Source of the DNA: an uncultured Bacteroidota bacterium
Lineage (GTDB): Bacteria; Bacteroidota; Bacteroidia; Flavobacteriales; Flavobacteriaceae
Length of the DNA stretch: 64,000 nucleotides
Assembly (NCBI GenBank): GCA_902587325.1
Contig: CACIKV010000001.1
Span: 117,300-181,299, forward strand
Direction of reading: 5' to 3'
Shown here piece by piece: positions 53,244 through 62,959 of this stretch. The notes beneath the pieces are model-generated. The model worked only from the letters and a program-made list of their open reading frames with translations, searched no databases and was not told where the DNA came from. Numbering within the stretch: position 1 is the stretch's first letter; each line of letters starts with the position of its first letter. A program made the translations under genes and the position numbers.

Positions 53244-55223
53244 TTGTTTAAATTTTCATTAAAATCGGACTATAAACCTGCAGGAGATCAGCCTGATGCA
53301 ATTAATAAATTAATTTGTGGTTTAATTAATAATGAAAAATTTCAATCATTAGAAGGGGTTACTGGATCGGGAAAAACTTTTACAATTGCAAATGTATTAG
53401 CAAATGCTAATCGCCCTACACTTGTTTTAGCCCATAACAAAACACTTGCTGCACAACTATTTTCTGAACTTAAGAATTACTTTCCTGATAACTTAGTTGA
53501 ATATTTTGTTTCTTATTATGATTATTATCAGCCTGAAGCTTTCATCCCTGTAACAAATACTTACATTGAGAAAGATTTATCTATAAATGATGAAATTGAA
53601 AAACTAAGATTAAGTACGACATCAAGTCTTTTAAGTGGACGAAGAGATATTATTGTTGTAGCATCAGTTTCTTGCCTATATGGAATAGGTAACCCAGTTG
53701 AATATAAAAAAAATACAATAAATATTGATATAAAATCATCCATATCTAGAACAGAACTCTTAAAAAATCTTGCAAATTCTCTATACAGTAGGTCACAAAT
53801 TGAACTTGAACCTGGTACGTTTCGAGTGCAAGGAGATACCATAGAAGTTTATTTGAGCTACAGAGATTCAAAAATTAGATTTAGTTTCTTTGGAGATGAA
53901 ATAGAATCAATTGAGGAAATAAATAAAAATATTAAAACTAAAATTGAATCCATTTCGATTTTTCCTGCAAATATGTTTGCTACGCAAAATGATGTTTTAT
54001 TAAAAGCTATTGATAATATAAGACTTGATTTAGGCAAACAGGTTGAATATTTTAAAGAAATTGGTAAACATCTTGAAGCTAAGAGATTAGAAGAAAGGAC
54101 ATTGTTTGACTTAGAAATGATGCAAGAACTTGGATATTGCTCAGGAATTGAAAACTATTCTAGATACATAGATGGTCGTGATCCAGGGACTAGACCATTT
54201 TGTTTAATTGATTATTTTCCAAATGATTTCATTACTATAATTGATGAAAGTCATGTTACAATTCCTCAGATTAGAGCAATGTATGGTGGAGATAGAAGTA
54301 GAAAAGAAAATTTAGTTGAATATGGTTTCAGGCTTCCTGCTGCTATGGATAATAGACCTTTAAAATTTGAAGAATTTGAAGAATTACAAAACCAAACAAT
54401 ATATGTTAGTGCTACTCCTTCAGATTATGAGTTAATTAAGTCTGAAGGAATAATTATTGAACAAATAATTAGACCAACTGGATTATTAGATCCAAAAATA
54501 GAAGTAAGATCAACAAAAAACCAAATTGATGACGTAATTAATGAAGTTCAAGAAAGAATAAGTAGTAAAGAAAGAATTTTAATTACAACACTAACCAAAA
54601 GAATGGCCGAAGAATTAGTGAAATATTTTTTAAAAGTAAATATAAAATCGAGGTATATACACAGTGATATTGACACAATCGAAAGGATTGAAATATTAAA
54701 TGAGTTAAGGTCTGGACAGTTTGATGTTCTAGTTGGAGTTAATTTATTGAGAGAGGGCCTAGATCTTCCTGAGGTTTCCCTAGTTATCATTCTGGACGCC
54801 GATAAAGAAGGTTTTTTAAGAAGCAAAAAATCTTTAGTTCAAACAATTGGTAGAGCTGCAAGAAATATAAATGGTAAAGCCATTATGTATGCTGACAGAA
54901 TTACAAACAGTATGAAAGAAACTATTGACTTAACTAAAAAAAGGAGGGAAAAACAAGATAATTACAACAAAAAAAATAAAATTACACCTAAACAAATAAT
55001 AAAAAATGTTAAAGAAACTTTTGAAAAAGAAAAAGTTGTTGAACAAAAATCAATTATTCAAATTGAAGATAAGTCTAAAATTGATTTAAACATTCCTAAA
55101 GCTGAAAAGGAAAAGATAATAAGGTTAATAAAAAAACAAATGGAGGATGCAGCTAAAGAGCTGAATTTTTTAGAAGCTGCAAGATTAAGAGATTTAATCG
55201 ACATTTATAAAAAAAGCGGATAA
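53244..55223 (+). CDS. uvrB: UvrABC excinuclease subunit B
   Basis: PAGDQPDAINKL; LEGVTGSGKTFTIANV; SYYDYYQPEAFIP; GRAARNINGKAIMYAD; C-terminal UVR motif. TTG start. Confidence 0.98.
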   Translation: MFKFSLKSDYKPAGDQPDAINKLICGLINNEKFQSLEGVTGSGKTFTIANVLANANRPTLVLAHNKTLAAQLFSELKNYFPDNLVEYFVSYYDYYQPEAFIPVTNTYIEKDLSINDEIEKLRLSTTSSLLSGRRDIIVVASVSCLYGIGNPVEYKKNTINIDIKSSISRTELLKNLANSLYSRSQIELEPGTFRVQGDTIEVYLSYRDSKIRFSFFGDEIESIEEINKNIKTKIESISIFPANMFATQNDVLLKAIDNIRLDLGKQVEYFKEIGKHLEAKRLEERTLFDLEMMQELGYCSGIENYSRYIDGRDPGTRPFCLIDYFPNDFITIIDESHVTIPQIRAMYGGDRSRKENLVEYGFRLPAAMDNRPLKFEEFEELQNQTIYVSATPSDYELIKSEGIIIEQIIRPTGLLDPKIEVRSTKNQIDDVINEVQERISSKERILITTLTKRMAEELVKYFLKVNIKSRYIHSDIDTIERIEILNELRSGQFDVLVGVNLLREGLDLPEVSLVIILDADKEGFLRSKKSLVQTIGRAARNINGKAIMYADRITNSMKETIDLTKKRREKQDNYNKKNKITPKQIIKNVKETFEKEKVVEQKSIIQIEDKSKIDLNIPKAEKEKIIRLIKKQMEDAAKELNFLEAARLRDLIDIYKKSG

Positions 55224-55238
55224 TTTATCCGCTTTTTT
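55210..55238. terminator. Bidirectional Rho-independent terminator between convergent uvrB and hsp20
   Basis: aaaaaaGCGGATaatttATCCGCtttttt: GC-containing stem flanked by A-run and T-run, overlapping the uvrB stop codon. Confidence 0.85.
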
Positions 55239-55241
55239 AAT

Positions 55242-55649
55242 TTATTTTACTTGAATTGATTTTATTTTAGTTTGTTTAAATTCTTTAATTTTTGGAAGAA
55301 ATATTTTTAAAATTCCATTTTCATATTTTGAATTGATTTTTTCAATACTAACTTCCTCAGGAATTGTGAAATTTTTTTCAAACTGCGAATAGTTAAACTG
55401 TCTTTTAAAAAAGTTGTTTTCAAGTTTATTATTCTTAGAAGAAAGATTAGATACTTTTAAGTTATTTTCCTCGACTTCCAATAAAAAATCTTTCTTATCA
55501 AATCCAGGGACTGAAAATTCAATTAAAAATTCTTTATCATTATCAACAATATTATAAGGTGGAATATCATTATAAATATTTGAACCAAATAAATTATTAA
55601 TAAAATCTTCAAAAAAGACAGGTTTAGTGTTATGTGTTATTAAATTCAT
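55242..55649 (-). CDS. Small heat-shock protein, Hsp20/alpha-crystallin family
   Basis: PPYNIVDNDKEFLIEFSVPGFDKKDFLLEVEENNLKVS...FTIPEEVSIEKINSKYENGILKIFLPK. Confidence 0.94.
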   Translation of the reverse strand: MNLITHNTKPVFFEDFINNLFGSNIYNDIPPYNIVDNDKEFLIEFSVPGFDKKDFLLEVEENNLKVSNLSSKNNKLENNFFKRQFNYSQFEKNFTIPEEVSIEKINSKYENGILKIFLPKIKEFKQTKIKSIQVK

Positions 55650-55711
55650 AATTATTATTTTTTATTAAACATTTTAAATGTTATGTACTAAAAACAGGCC
55701 AAGGATTAATT

Positions 55712-55728
55712 TATGCCAATATGGCATA
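55712..55728. promoter_or_regulatory. Perfect palindrome TATGCCA-ATA-TGGCATA upstream of hsp20
   Basis: 7-bp arms, 3-nt spacer; between sucC stop and hsp20 start. Confidence 0.5.
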
Positions 55729-55745
55729 ATTTAAAGAAATTTAAA

Positions 55746-55758
55746 TGACATAATGTCA
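55746..55758. promoter_or_regulatory. Perfect-arm palindrome TGACA-TAA-TGTCA upstream of hsp20
   Basis: Same TGNCA-N3-TGNCA design as 55712-55728, centre-to-centre about 32 bp. Confidence 0.45.
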
Positions 55759-55759
55759 A

Positions 55760-56953
55760 TTATAAGAGAACTTCTTTTATTTTTGCAGGGACTTCATTGA
55801 ATTCTACAGCACCATAAATCTTTAATCCCGAATTATCAATTATTTTTTTAGCCTCTATTGAATTTGTTCCTTGAAGTCTAACAATTATAGGTATATTAAT
55901 TTTATCTCCCAGATTTTTATATGCATCAACAATACCATTCGCAACCCTATCACACCTGACTATTCCACCAAAAATATTTACCAATACCGCCTTAACTTTT
56001 GGATCCCTTAAAATCAAATTAAAAGCTACCTCGACTCTTTTTGAATCAGCTGTACCACCAACATCGAGAAAATTAGCAGGTTCTCCACCAGATTGTTTAA
56101 TCAAATCCATAGTTGCCATAGCTAACCCTGCGCCATTTACCATACAACCTATATTTCCGTCTAAATCAACATAATTCAATCCGACTTCCTTTGCTTCTGT
56201 TTCAATAGGGTTTTCTTCACTTAAATCTCTTAAAGCTTCGTGATCTTTATGACGTATTAAGGAATTATCATCTAATACCATTTTTGCATCCACAGCTAAA
56301 ATCTTATTATCTGAAGTTTTTAAAACAGGGTTAATTTCAATTAGGGAAGCATCAGACTCAACAAATGCATTATATAATTTTGAGGTAAAGAAAAGCATAT
56401 TTTTAAATGCTTGACCACTTAAATTTAAATTAAAAGCAATAGTTCTTAATTGATTGGGCATTAAACCTAGGAGGGGATCAATTTCTTCATAAAAAATTAA
56501 ATCCGGTGATTCATCAGCAACTTTTTCTATGTCCATACCACCTTGCCTAGAATACATTATCATGTACTTTGAAGTATTTCTATTAAGAAGTACAGAAAAA
56601 TAATATTCCTCTGGATCAGATTCACCTGAATAATAAACATCCTCAGCAATTAAAATTTTTTGAACAAGTTTTCCTTCTTTTGGAGTTTGTGGAGTTTTCA
56701 ACATCATACCCAAAATATGTGACGAAAAGTCCTTTAATTCATTAATGCTTTTAGCAACTTTGACTCCACCACCCTTACCTCTGCCTCCAGCATGAATTTG
56801 AGCTTTTACAACAAACCATTCAGTTCCTGTTTCCTTATTTAAAGATTTTGCAATATCTTCAACTTCATCAATTTTGTTAGTAACTTTGCCTCGTTGAATT
56901 GGAACATTAAAATTTGACAAGATGGTTTTAGCTTGGTATTCGTGAAGATTCAT
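55760..56953 (-). CDS. sucC: Succinyl-CoA ligase (ADP-forming) subunit beta
   Basis: MNLHEYQAKTILSNFNVPIQRG; VVKAQIHAGGRGKGGGVKVA; GNIGCMVNGAGLAMATMDLIK; NIFGGIVRCDRVANGIV. Confidence 0.97.
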   Translation of the reverse strand: MNLHEYQAKTILSNFNVPIQRGKVTNKIDEVEDIAKSLNKETGTEWFVVKAQIHAGGRGKGGGVKVAKSINELKDFSSHILGMMLKTPQTPKEGKLVQKILIAEDVYYSGESDPEEYYFSVLLNRNTSKYMIMYSRQGGMDIEKVADESPDLIFYEEIDPLLGLMPNQLRTIAFNLNLSGQAFKNMLFFTSKLYNAFVESDASLIEINPVLKTSDNKILAVDAKMVLDDNSLIRHKDHEALRDLSEENPIETEAKEVGLNYVDLDGNIGCMVNGAGLAMATMDLIKQSGGEPANFLDVGGTADSKRVEVAFNLILRDPKVKAVLVNIFGGIVRCDRVANGIVDAYKNLGDKINIPIIVRLQGTNSIEAKKIIDNSGLKIYGAVEFNEVPAKIKEVLL

Positions 56954-57086
56954 AATTGGAACTAAAATTAATAAATCTAATCTGTTTTTCCGTTTTTAAT
57001 CAAATTAGTTTTTTGTTTTATATACAACTAATTCATTTTAATTTATTAAAAAACATTTTTTTAAAGTAAATATTTACATAAACTTT

Positions 57087-57094
57087 TAGTTTTG
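57087..57094 (+). promoter_or_regulatory. -7 element TAGTTTTG immediately upstream of lysA
   Basis: TAnnTTTG match ending 5 nt before the ATG. Confidence 0.5.
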
Positions 57095-57099
57095 CAGAC

Positions 57100-58305
57100 A
57101 TGAAAAATCAAATACTTTTAGATGCTATTCGCAGACACGGGAGCCCTCTTTATGTCTACGATTCAAATAAAATTAAATCACAGTTTAATAGACTTACACA
57201 ATCCTTTAAAGATGTTAAAAAACTCCAAATTAATTATGCTGTAAAAGCTTCTTCTAACATTTCAATCTTAAAGTATTTAATTAATATGGGGGCAGGAATC
57301 GATGCTGTTTCTATCCAAGAGGTAAAGCTAGCTACAAGAGCAGGTGTTGCCCCAGAAAAGATAATTTATACACCAAATGGTGTTTCTTTGGATGAAATTG
57401 AAAAAGTTGCAAAGATTGGTGCAAAAATTAATATTGACAATTTATCAGTATTGGAAGAATTTGGTAATAAACACAAAAACATCCCTGTATGTATCAGAAT
57501 TAACCCACATATCATGGCTGGAGGAAATTCTAAAATATCTGTTGGACATATTGACTCAAAATTTGGTATTAGTATACATCAGGCTCCTCACATTGAAAGA
57601 ATTGTAAAAAATACTGGGCTTTTAATTAATGGAGTTCACATGCACACAGGTAGTGATATTTTAGACATAGATGTTTTTTTAAATGCCTCTGAAATTTTAT
57701 TTAGAATCGCTGAAAAATTTAAAAACTTAGACTTTATAGATTTTGGAAGCGGATTTAAAGTACCATACAAGCCAGGTGATTCAGAGACAAATATTGAAGA
57801 ACTTGGAAAAAAACTAACTAAAAGATTTAATACATTTTGTAAAAATTATGGGAAAGACCTTACATTAATGTTTGAACCTGGAAAGTTCTTAGTTAGTGAG
57901 GCTGGTAAATTCCTATGTAAAGTAAATTCAATTAAACAAACAACCTCTACTGTATTTGCACAAATTGATACTGGATTCAATCATTTAATTAGGCCTATGA
58001 TGTATGGTGCTAATCATTTCATCGAAAATATTTCAAATCCAAATGATATAGAGAGATATTATAGTGTTGTTGGCTATATATGCGAAACGGATACATTTGC
58101 AAATAATAGAAAAATTTCTTCTATTAGTCCAGGTGATATTTTAAGTTTTAGTAATGCCGGTGCATATTGTTTTTCAATGAGTAGTAATTACAACTCAAGG
58201 TATAGGCCAGCTGAGTTATTATTCATAGAAAATGAATTAAAAATTATAAGGAAAAGAGAAGTTTTTGAAGACTTAATTAAAAATCAAATAGAAATTACTC
58301 TATAA
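57100..58305 (+). CDS. lysA: Diaminopimelate decarboxylase
   Basis: HGSPLYVYDSNKI; YAVKASSNISILKYL; GVHMHTGSDI; FGSGFKVPY; DTFANNRKISSISPGDILSFSNAGAYCFSMSSNYNSRYRPAELL. Confidence 0.96.
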   Translation: MKNQILLDAIRRHGSPLYVYDSNKIKSQFNRLTQSFKDVKKLQINYAVKASSNISILKYLINMGAGIDAVSIQEVKLATRAGVAPEKIIYTPNGVSLDEIEKVAKIGAKINIDNLSVLEEFGNKHKNIPVCIRINPHIMAGGNSKISVGHIDSKFGISIHQAPHIERIVKNTGLLINGVHMHTGSDILDIDVFLNASEILFRIAEKFKNLDFIDFGSGFKVPYKPGDSETNIEELGKKLTKRFNTFCKNYGKDLTLMFEPGKFLVSEAGKFLCKVNSIKQTTSTVFAQIDTGFNHLIRPMMYGANHFIENISNPNDIERYYSVVGYICETDTFANNRKISSISPGDILSFSNAGAYCFSMSSNYNSRYRPAELLFIENELKIIRKREVFEDLIKNQIEITL

Positions 58306-59473
58306 CACCCGAAGAAATTAAATTGTCGTCGTTATAAATTGCAATAAATTGACCTTTAGCTATTGACTTCTGTTTCTTGTCAAAGTATATCAAATAATGT
58401 TTACTCATTAATTTTATATCAACTTTTTGTAAAGGCTGCCTGTACCTTATTCTAGCTGTTAAACTTTGATAATTAGAAAAGTCTAATTTATCGACTACAT
58501 TGTGCATTTTTGTTTTTTTTACTCTTAATGAAAATCTATAAAGACCAGGATGATTTTCACCTTCACCAACGTAAATAATATTTTTGTTGGTATCAGTAGC
58601 AAGAACAAATAAAGGTTCTTTCATACCACCTATGGACAATCCTTTTCTCTGTCCAATTGTAAAAAAATGTGCTCCATTATGCAAACCAATAACTTTTCCC
58701 ATATTAGGTTGATACATATAACCATTTGAGTCATCATTATGATGTTCTTCATTATTAAACTTTTTATATAAGTTTAAATTATTTGGAATCAAAACAATAT
58801 TACCCCTCTTTTTCGATAGTTTCTGTTGTAAAAAATCTGGTAATTTTACTTTACCAACAAAACACAAGCCTTGTGAATCTTTTTTATTTGCAGTTATTAT
58901 ACCATTATTTTTTGCAATTCTTCTTACTTCATCTTTTTTTAAATGACCAATAGGAAAAAGTGTTTTACTTAATTGATCTTGATTCAATTGACATAAAAAA
59001 TAAGACTGATCTTTATCCTTATCCTTGCCAGATTTTAGATAATAAACCTTCTTTCCATCTAATTCCTTAGATTCAACTTGAGCATAATGACCCGTTGCGA
59101 TATAATCAGCATTTAACTCTAAAGCAGTTTGAAGAAATATATCAAATTTAATTTCTCTATTACAAAGAATATCTGGGTTTGGAGTTCTACCAACACGATA
59201 CTCAGCAAACATATAGTCAACGATCTTGTCTTTATATTGAATACTTAAATCAATAACCTGAAATGGAATTTTTAATTTTTGAGCGACAATCATTGCATCA
59301 TAACTATCTTCAAGCCAAGGACACTCTGATGAAATAGTTACACTTTCATCATGCCAGTTTTTCATGAAAATAGCTAAAACATCATAACCTTGCTCCTTCA
59401 ATAAATATGCAGCAACACTAGAATCAACTCCACCTGACATTGCAACTACAACTCTTAATGAAGAGGATGACAT
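58295..59473 (-). CDS. mnmA: tRNA-specific 2-thiouridylase
   Basis: VVVAMSGGVDSSVAAYLLKEQGYDV; GRTPNPDILCNREIKFD; ATGHYAQV; KDQSYFLCQL; DSQGLCFVG. Confidence 0.97.
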   Translation of the reverse strand: MSSSSLRVVVAMSGGVDSSVAAYLLKEQGYDVLAIFMKNWHDESVTISSECPWLEDSYDAMIVAQKLKIPFQVIDLSIQYKDKIVDYMFAEYRVGRTPNPDILCNREIKFDIFLQTALELNADYIATGHYAQVESKELDGKKVYYLKSGKDKDKDQSYFLCQLNQDQLSKTLFPIGHLKKDEVRRIAKNNGIITANKKDSQGLCFVGKVKLPDFLQQKLSKKRGNIVLIPNNLNLYKKFNNEEHHNDDSNGYMYQPNMGKVIGLHNGAHFFTIGQRKGLSIGGMKEPLFVLATDTNKNIIYVGEGENHPGLYRFSLRVKKTKMHNVVDKLDFSNYQSLTARIRYRQPLQKVDIKLMSKHYLIYFDKKQKSIAKGQFIAIYNDDNLISSGVIE

Positions 59474-59475
59474 AT

Positions 59476-61287
59476 TTATTTATTTCTTTTTAGTTTTTGT
59501 TTTTTTTCAGCTTCATCCATCATTTCTTTCATTTTTCTTAATCTTCTTTGGAATCGATTTTCTGTTACAGGTTGTTTTTTTCTTTCTTCAATACTTGCTA
59601 ATACTTTTTTCTCATCAATGATAAAATTCTTAATTGTTAGCATGATTAATATTGTAAGAATATTTGAAATCGTGTAATATAATGATAGTCCACTAGCAAA
59701 ATTATTAAAGAAAATTATTATTGAGAATGGAATAATGTACATTATTAATTTCATATTTGGCATTCCAGGCTGTGTAGGTTGCATCTGCTGAGTACCTGAC
59801 ATTTTAGTATAGAAAAACATTGCAAAACCAGCAGTAATTGGAAATAAACTAATATGATCTCCGTATAAAGGAATGTAAAAGGGAAGCTCAAAAATTACAT
59901 CATACATACTTAGATCATCAGCCCATAAAAAAGATTTACCTCTTAATTCAAATGCAACAGGAAAAAAACAAAACAAAGCATAAAATACTGGTAATTGAAT
60001 AAGGGCAGGTAAACATCCTCCTAGAGGATTAGCTCCAGATTGATTGTAAATTTTCATAGTTTCCTGATTTCTTTTCATGGGATCATCCTTATACTTTTCA
60101 GAAACTGCTGTAATTTCAGGTTTTAAAATTCTCATTTTCGCTTGACCTAAATACAATTTATATTGAACAGGAGACATAACTAATCTTAAAAAAATTACCA
60201 TTAAAATTATTGATAAACCAGCTGAAAAAGATGAACTTAAAAAATTGTATAATGGAAACATTATATTTTTATTTATCCAACCAAAAATACCCCAGCCAAA
60301 CCATATAGATTCTGATATGTTATAGTCATATTCTTTAGTTACATAGTAATCATTCGGTCCAATATACCATTTGAATTTTTCATTAATTTCACCATTTGAT
60401 TTTAAGGTTATGGGAATTTTAGATTCAAAACTTTTTAGAAAATGAACATTATTACTGTCTTCTGCTATGTCAAAATTTGTAGTATTTTTATTTGATTCAT
60501 CAATGTTTTTTGATGAAAATTCTATATTATTTTTAATATTTTCAAATATTAAAATGGAATTGAAAAGATGTTGACTGTATGAAATCCATTTTGCTGAATC
60601 TGTATCATCATCATCACTATATGCGCTTAAATCTCTAACCTCCTGGCTATCATCTTGATAATTTAAATAGGTATATCTATTTTCATAAACTTCACTTTTT
60701 GTGTTCTGATATGAATCTAGAGACCAATTTAGTTCTATTTGTGAATTTCTAACTGTTGATTGGCTGTAACCAGTTATGCTAACGTCTAAGTTTAAAAGAA
60801 AACCATCATTTGGCAGAAAATAATTAAATATTATTGATTTACCTAGTTGATCTGAGTGGAAAAATTTAATTTCTTTACCTTCACTACTCTCGTTTATCAA
60901 AAAATTAAAATAAAGTTGGGATGTATTTAAGTTTAAAGAGTTAAATGAAAAGTTTTGATTATTATCATTTATTTTAATTGTTTCTCCATCAAATTTATTA
61001 TAATTTTTAAGAACAGATTCTGAAATTTGAGCACCCTTTGTTGAAAAAACCAACTTTAAATCTTTATTTTCTAAAGTGATAAATTCATTTTCTTGGACTT
61101 TAAAATCATCATTTGTAGTAAAAGCTCTATCTACAATTAAAGGCTCAGAAATTTCACTTTCATCTTGAGTTATATTTTTATCAATATTTTCAACAGGATC
61201 AGGAGTAAAATAAAAAACCCAAAAAGCACAGGCTATCAGCAATAAAAAACCTATTATTTGATATGGGTCAATTTTACTTTCTTCCAT
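59476..61287 (-). CDS. yidC: Membrane protein insertase YidC
   Basis: N-terminal TM, periplasmic domain, RLVMSPVQYKLYLGQAKMRILKPEI...GGCLPALIQLPVFYALF, basic C-terminus. Confidence 0.96.
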   Translation of the reverse strand: MEESKIDPYQIIGFLLLIACAFWVFYFTPDPVENIDKNITQDESEISEPLIVDRAFTTNDDFKVQENEFITLENKDLKLVFSTKGAQISESVLKNYNKFDGETIKINDNNQNFSFNSLNLNTSQLYFNFLINESSEGKEIKFFHSDQLGKSIIFNYFLPNDGFLLNLDVSITGYSQSTVRNSQIELNWSLDSYQNTKSEVYENRYTYLNYQDDSQEVRDLSAYSDDDDTDSAKWISYSQHLFNSILIFENIKNNIEFSSKNIDESNKNTTNFDIAEDSNNVHFLKSFESKIPITLKSNGEINEKFKWYIGPNDYYVTKEYDYNISESIWFGWGIFGWINKNIMFPLYNFLSSSFSAGLSIILMVIFLRLVMSPVQYKLYLGQAKMRILKPEITAVSEKYKDDPMKRNQETMKIYNQSGANPLGGCLPALIQLPVFYALFCFFPVAFELRGKSFLWADDLSMYDVIFELPFYIPLYGDHISLFPITAGFAMFFYTKMSGTQQMQPTQPGMPNMKLIMYIIPFSIIIFFNNFASGLSLYYTISNILTILIMLTIKNFIIDEKKVLASIEERKKQPVTENRFQRRLRKMKEMMDEAEKKQKLKRNK

Positions 61288-62909
61288 TAATTATTTTTAT
61301 TATTGAGAGCAGCTTTTACAAAAGATACAAAGACAGGATGCGGTTCTTCAACTGTACTTTGATATTCAGGATGGAATTGAACGCCAAAAAACCATGGATG
61401 ATTAGAAAGTTCAATAATTTCAACCAAACCAGTATCAGGATTTTTTCCTGAAAAAATCATACCTTTTTCAGAAAGTTGACTAACAAAATCAAAGTTTAAT
61501 TCATACCTATGCCTGTGTCTTTCGCTAATTTCGTTGGTAGAATAAATTTTATATGCTAATGAATTATTTTCTATAACACATCTCCAAGAACCTAATCTCA
61601 TAGTACCACCTTTTTCCTTAATATTTTTTTGACTTTCCATCATAGAAATTACAGGATGTTCACAATTTATATCCATCTCTGTAGAATTTGCTTTATTTAA
61701 TCCTAAAATATTTCTTGAAAATTCAATAACTGCCATCTGCATTCCCAAACATATTCCAAGAAAAGGAATGTTTTTCTCTCTTGCTATTCTAATTGATTCA
61801 ATTTTACCCTCTACACCTCTTTCCCCAAAACCAGGAGCAACTAAAATACCATTTAGATTTTTAAAAATTTCATCAATAGATTTTGGATTAATTTCTTCGG
61901 AGTGAATAGGGATGACATTAACTTTTACATCATTTGCAGCACCAGCATGAATAAAAGACTCTAATATTGATTTGTATGAGTCTTGTAGTTCTACATATTT
62001 ACCTATTAAACCAATACTAATCTCATTTAATGGATTTTTTATTTTTTTTACAAATGCATTCCAGTTATCAAGTTTTGATGATTGGATATTATTCAAATTT
62101 AATTTCTTCAATACAACATCATCTAACTTTTCATTTTGCATTAAAATAGGGACTTCATAAATTGTAGAAGCATCTATAGACTCGATGACTGATTCAATTT
62201 CAACATTACAAAAAAGGGCTATCTTTTTTCTTAACTCATCATTTAAACTATGTTCTGTTCTACACACAATAATATCGGCATTTATTCCTGATTCCATTAA
62301 TTTTTTTACAGAATGTTGGGTTGGTTTTGTTTTTAATTCACCAGCCGCTGATAAATATGGTAAAAGTGTTAGATGAATAACTACACTATTACCCATACCA
62401 ACTTCCCATCTAAATTGTCTTACAGCTTCTATGAAGGGATAAGATTCAATGTCACCAACCGTTCCTCCGAGTTCAGTAATTATAACATCATAATTCTTTA
62501 CATTTTGAATTAATTTAATTCTTCTTTTAATTTCATTTGTAATGTGAGGAATTACTTGTACTGTCTTACCTAAAAAATCACCTTTGCGCTCTTTATTTAT
62601 AACTGTTTGGTAAATCTGACCAGTAGTTGTATTATTTGATTCACTGGTTCTAATATTTAAAAATCTTTCATAATGACCTAAATCTAAATCTGTTTCAGTA
62701 CCGTCCTCTGTTACATAACATTCTCCATGTTCATAAGGATTCAAAGTTCCTGGGTCAATGTTAATGTATGGGTCAAATTTTTGAATTGTAACATTCAAAC
62801 CACGAGATTGTAATAATTTTGCGAGTGAAGCAGAAATAATACCTTTACCCAATGATGAACTTACACCGCCAGTAACAAAAATATATTTAGGAAGACTTTT
62901 CGGTTTCAT
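61287..62909 (-). CDS. pyrG: CTP synthase
   Basis: KYIFVTGGVSSSLGKGIISASLAKLLQSRGL; DPYINIDPGTLNPYEHGECYVTEDGTETDLDLGHYERF; PFLGICLGMQMAVIEF. Confidence 0.98.
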   Translation of the reverse strand: MKPKSLPKYIFVTGGVSSSLGKGIISASLAKLLQSRGLNVTIQKFDPYINIDPGTLNPYEHGECYVTEDGTETDLDLGHYERFLNIRTSESNNTTTGQIYQTVINKERKGDFLGKTVQVIPHITNEIKRRIKLIQNVKNYDVIITELGGTVGDIESYPFIEAVRQFRWEVGMGNSVVIHLTLLPYLSAAGELKTKPTQHSVKKLMESGINADIIVCRTEHSLNDELRKKIALFCNVEIESVIESIDASTIYEVPILMQNEKLDDVVLKKLNLNNIQSSKLDNWNAFVKKIKNPLNEISIGLIGKYVELQDSYKSILESFIHAGAANDVKVNVIPIHSEEINPKSIDEIFKNLNGILVAPGFGERGVEGKIESIRIAREKNIPFLGICLGMQMAVIEFSRNILGLNKANSTEMDINCEHPVISMMESQKNIKEKGGTMRLGSWRCVIENNSLAYKIYSTNEISERHRHRYELNFDFVSQLSEKGMIFSGKNPDTGLVEIIELSNHPWFFGVQFHPEYQSTVEEPHPVFVSFVKAALNNKNN

Positions 62910-62928
62910 TAATAATTTTTCAAAAATA

Positions 62929-62959
62929 CAAAACTATTGTTCATTATTGTTTTCTTCAA
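62929..62959 (-). promoter_or_regulatory. Predicted pyrG promoter: TTG-N20-TAGTTTTG (minus strand)
   Basis: CAAAACTA at 62929-62936 and CAA at 62957-62959 on plus strand; overlaps the 3' end of the upstream gene; about 20 nt from the pyrG ATG. Confidence 0.55.

Noticed and set aside
53561-53842. 93-aa minus-strand ORF inside uvrB (also 54548-54826)
   Set aside because: Shadow ORFs in conserved UvrB sequence.
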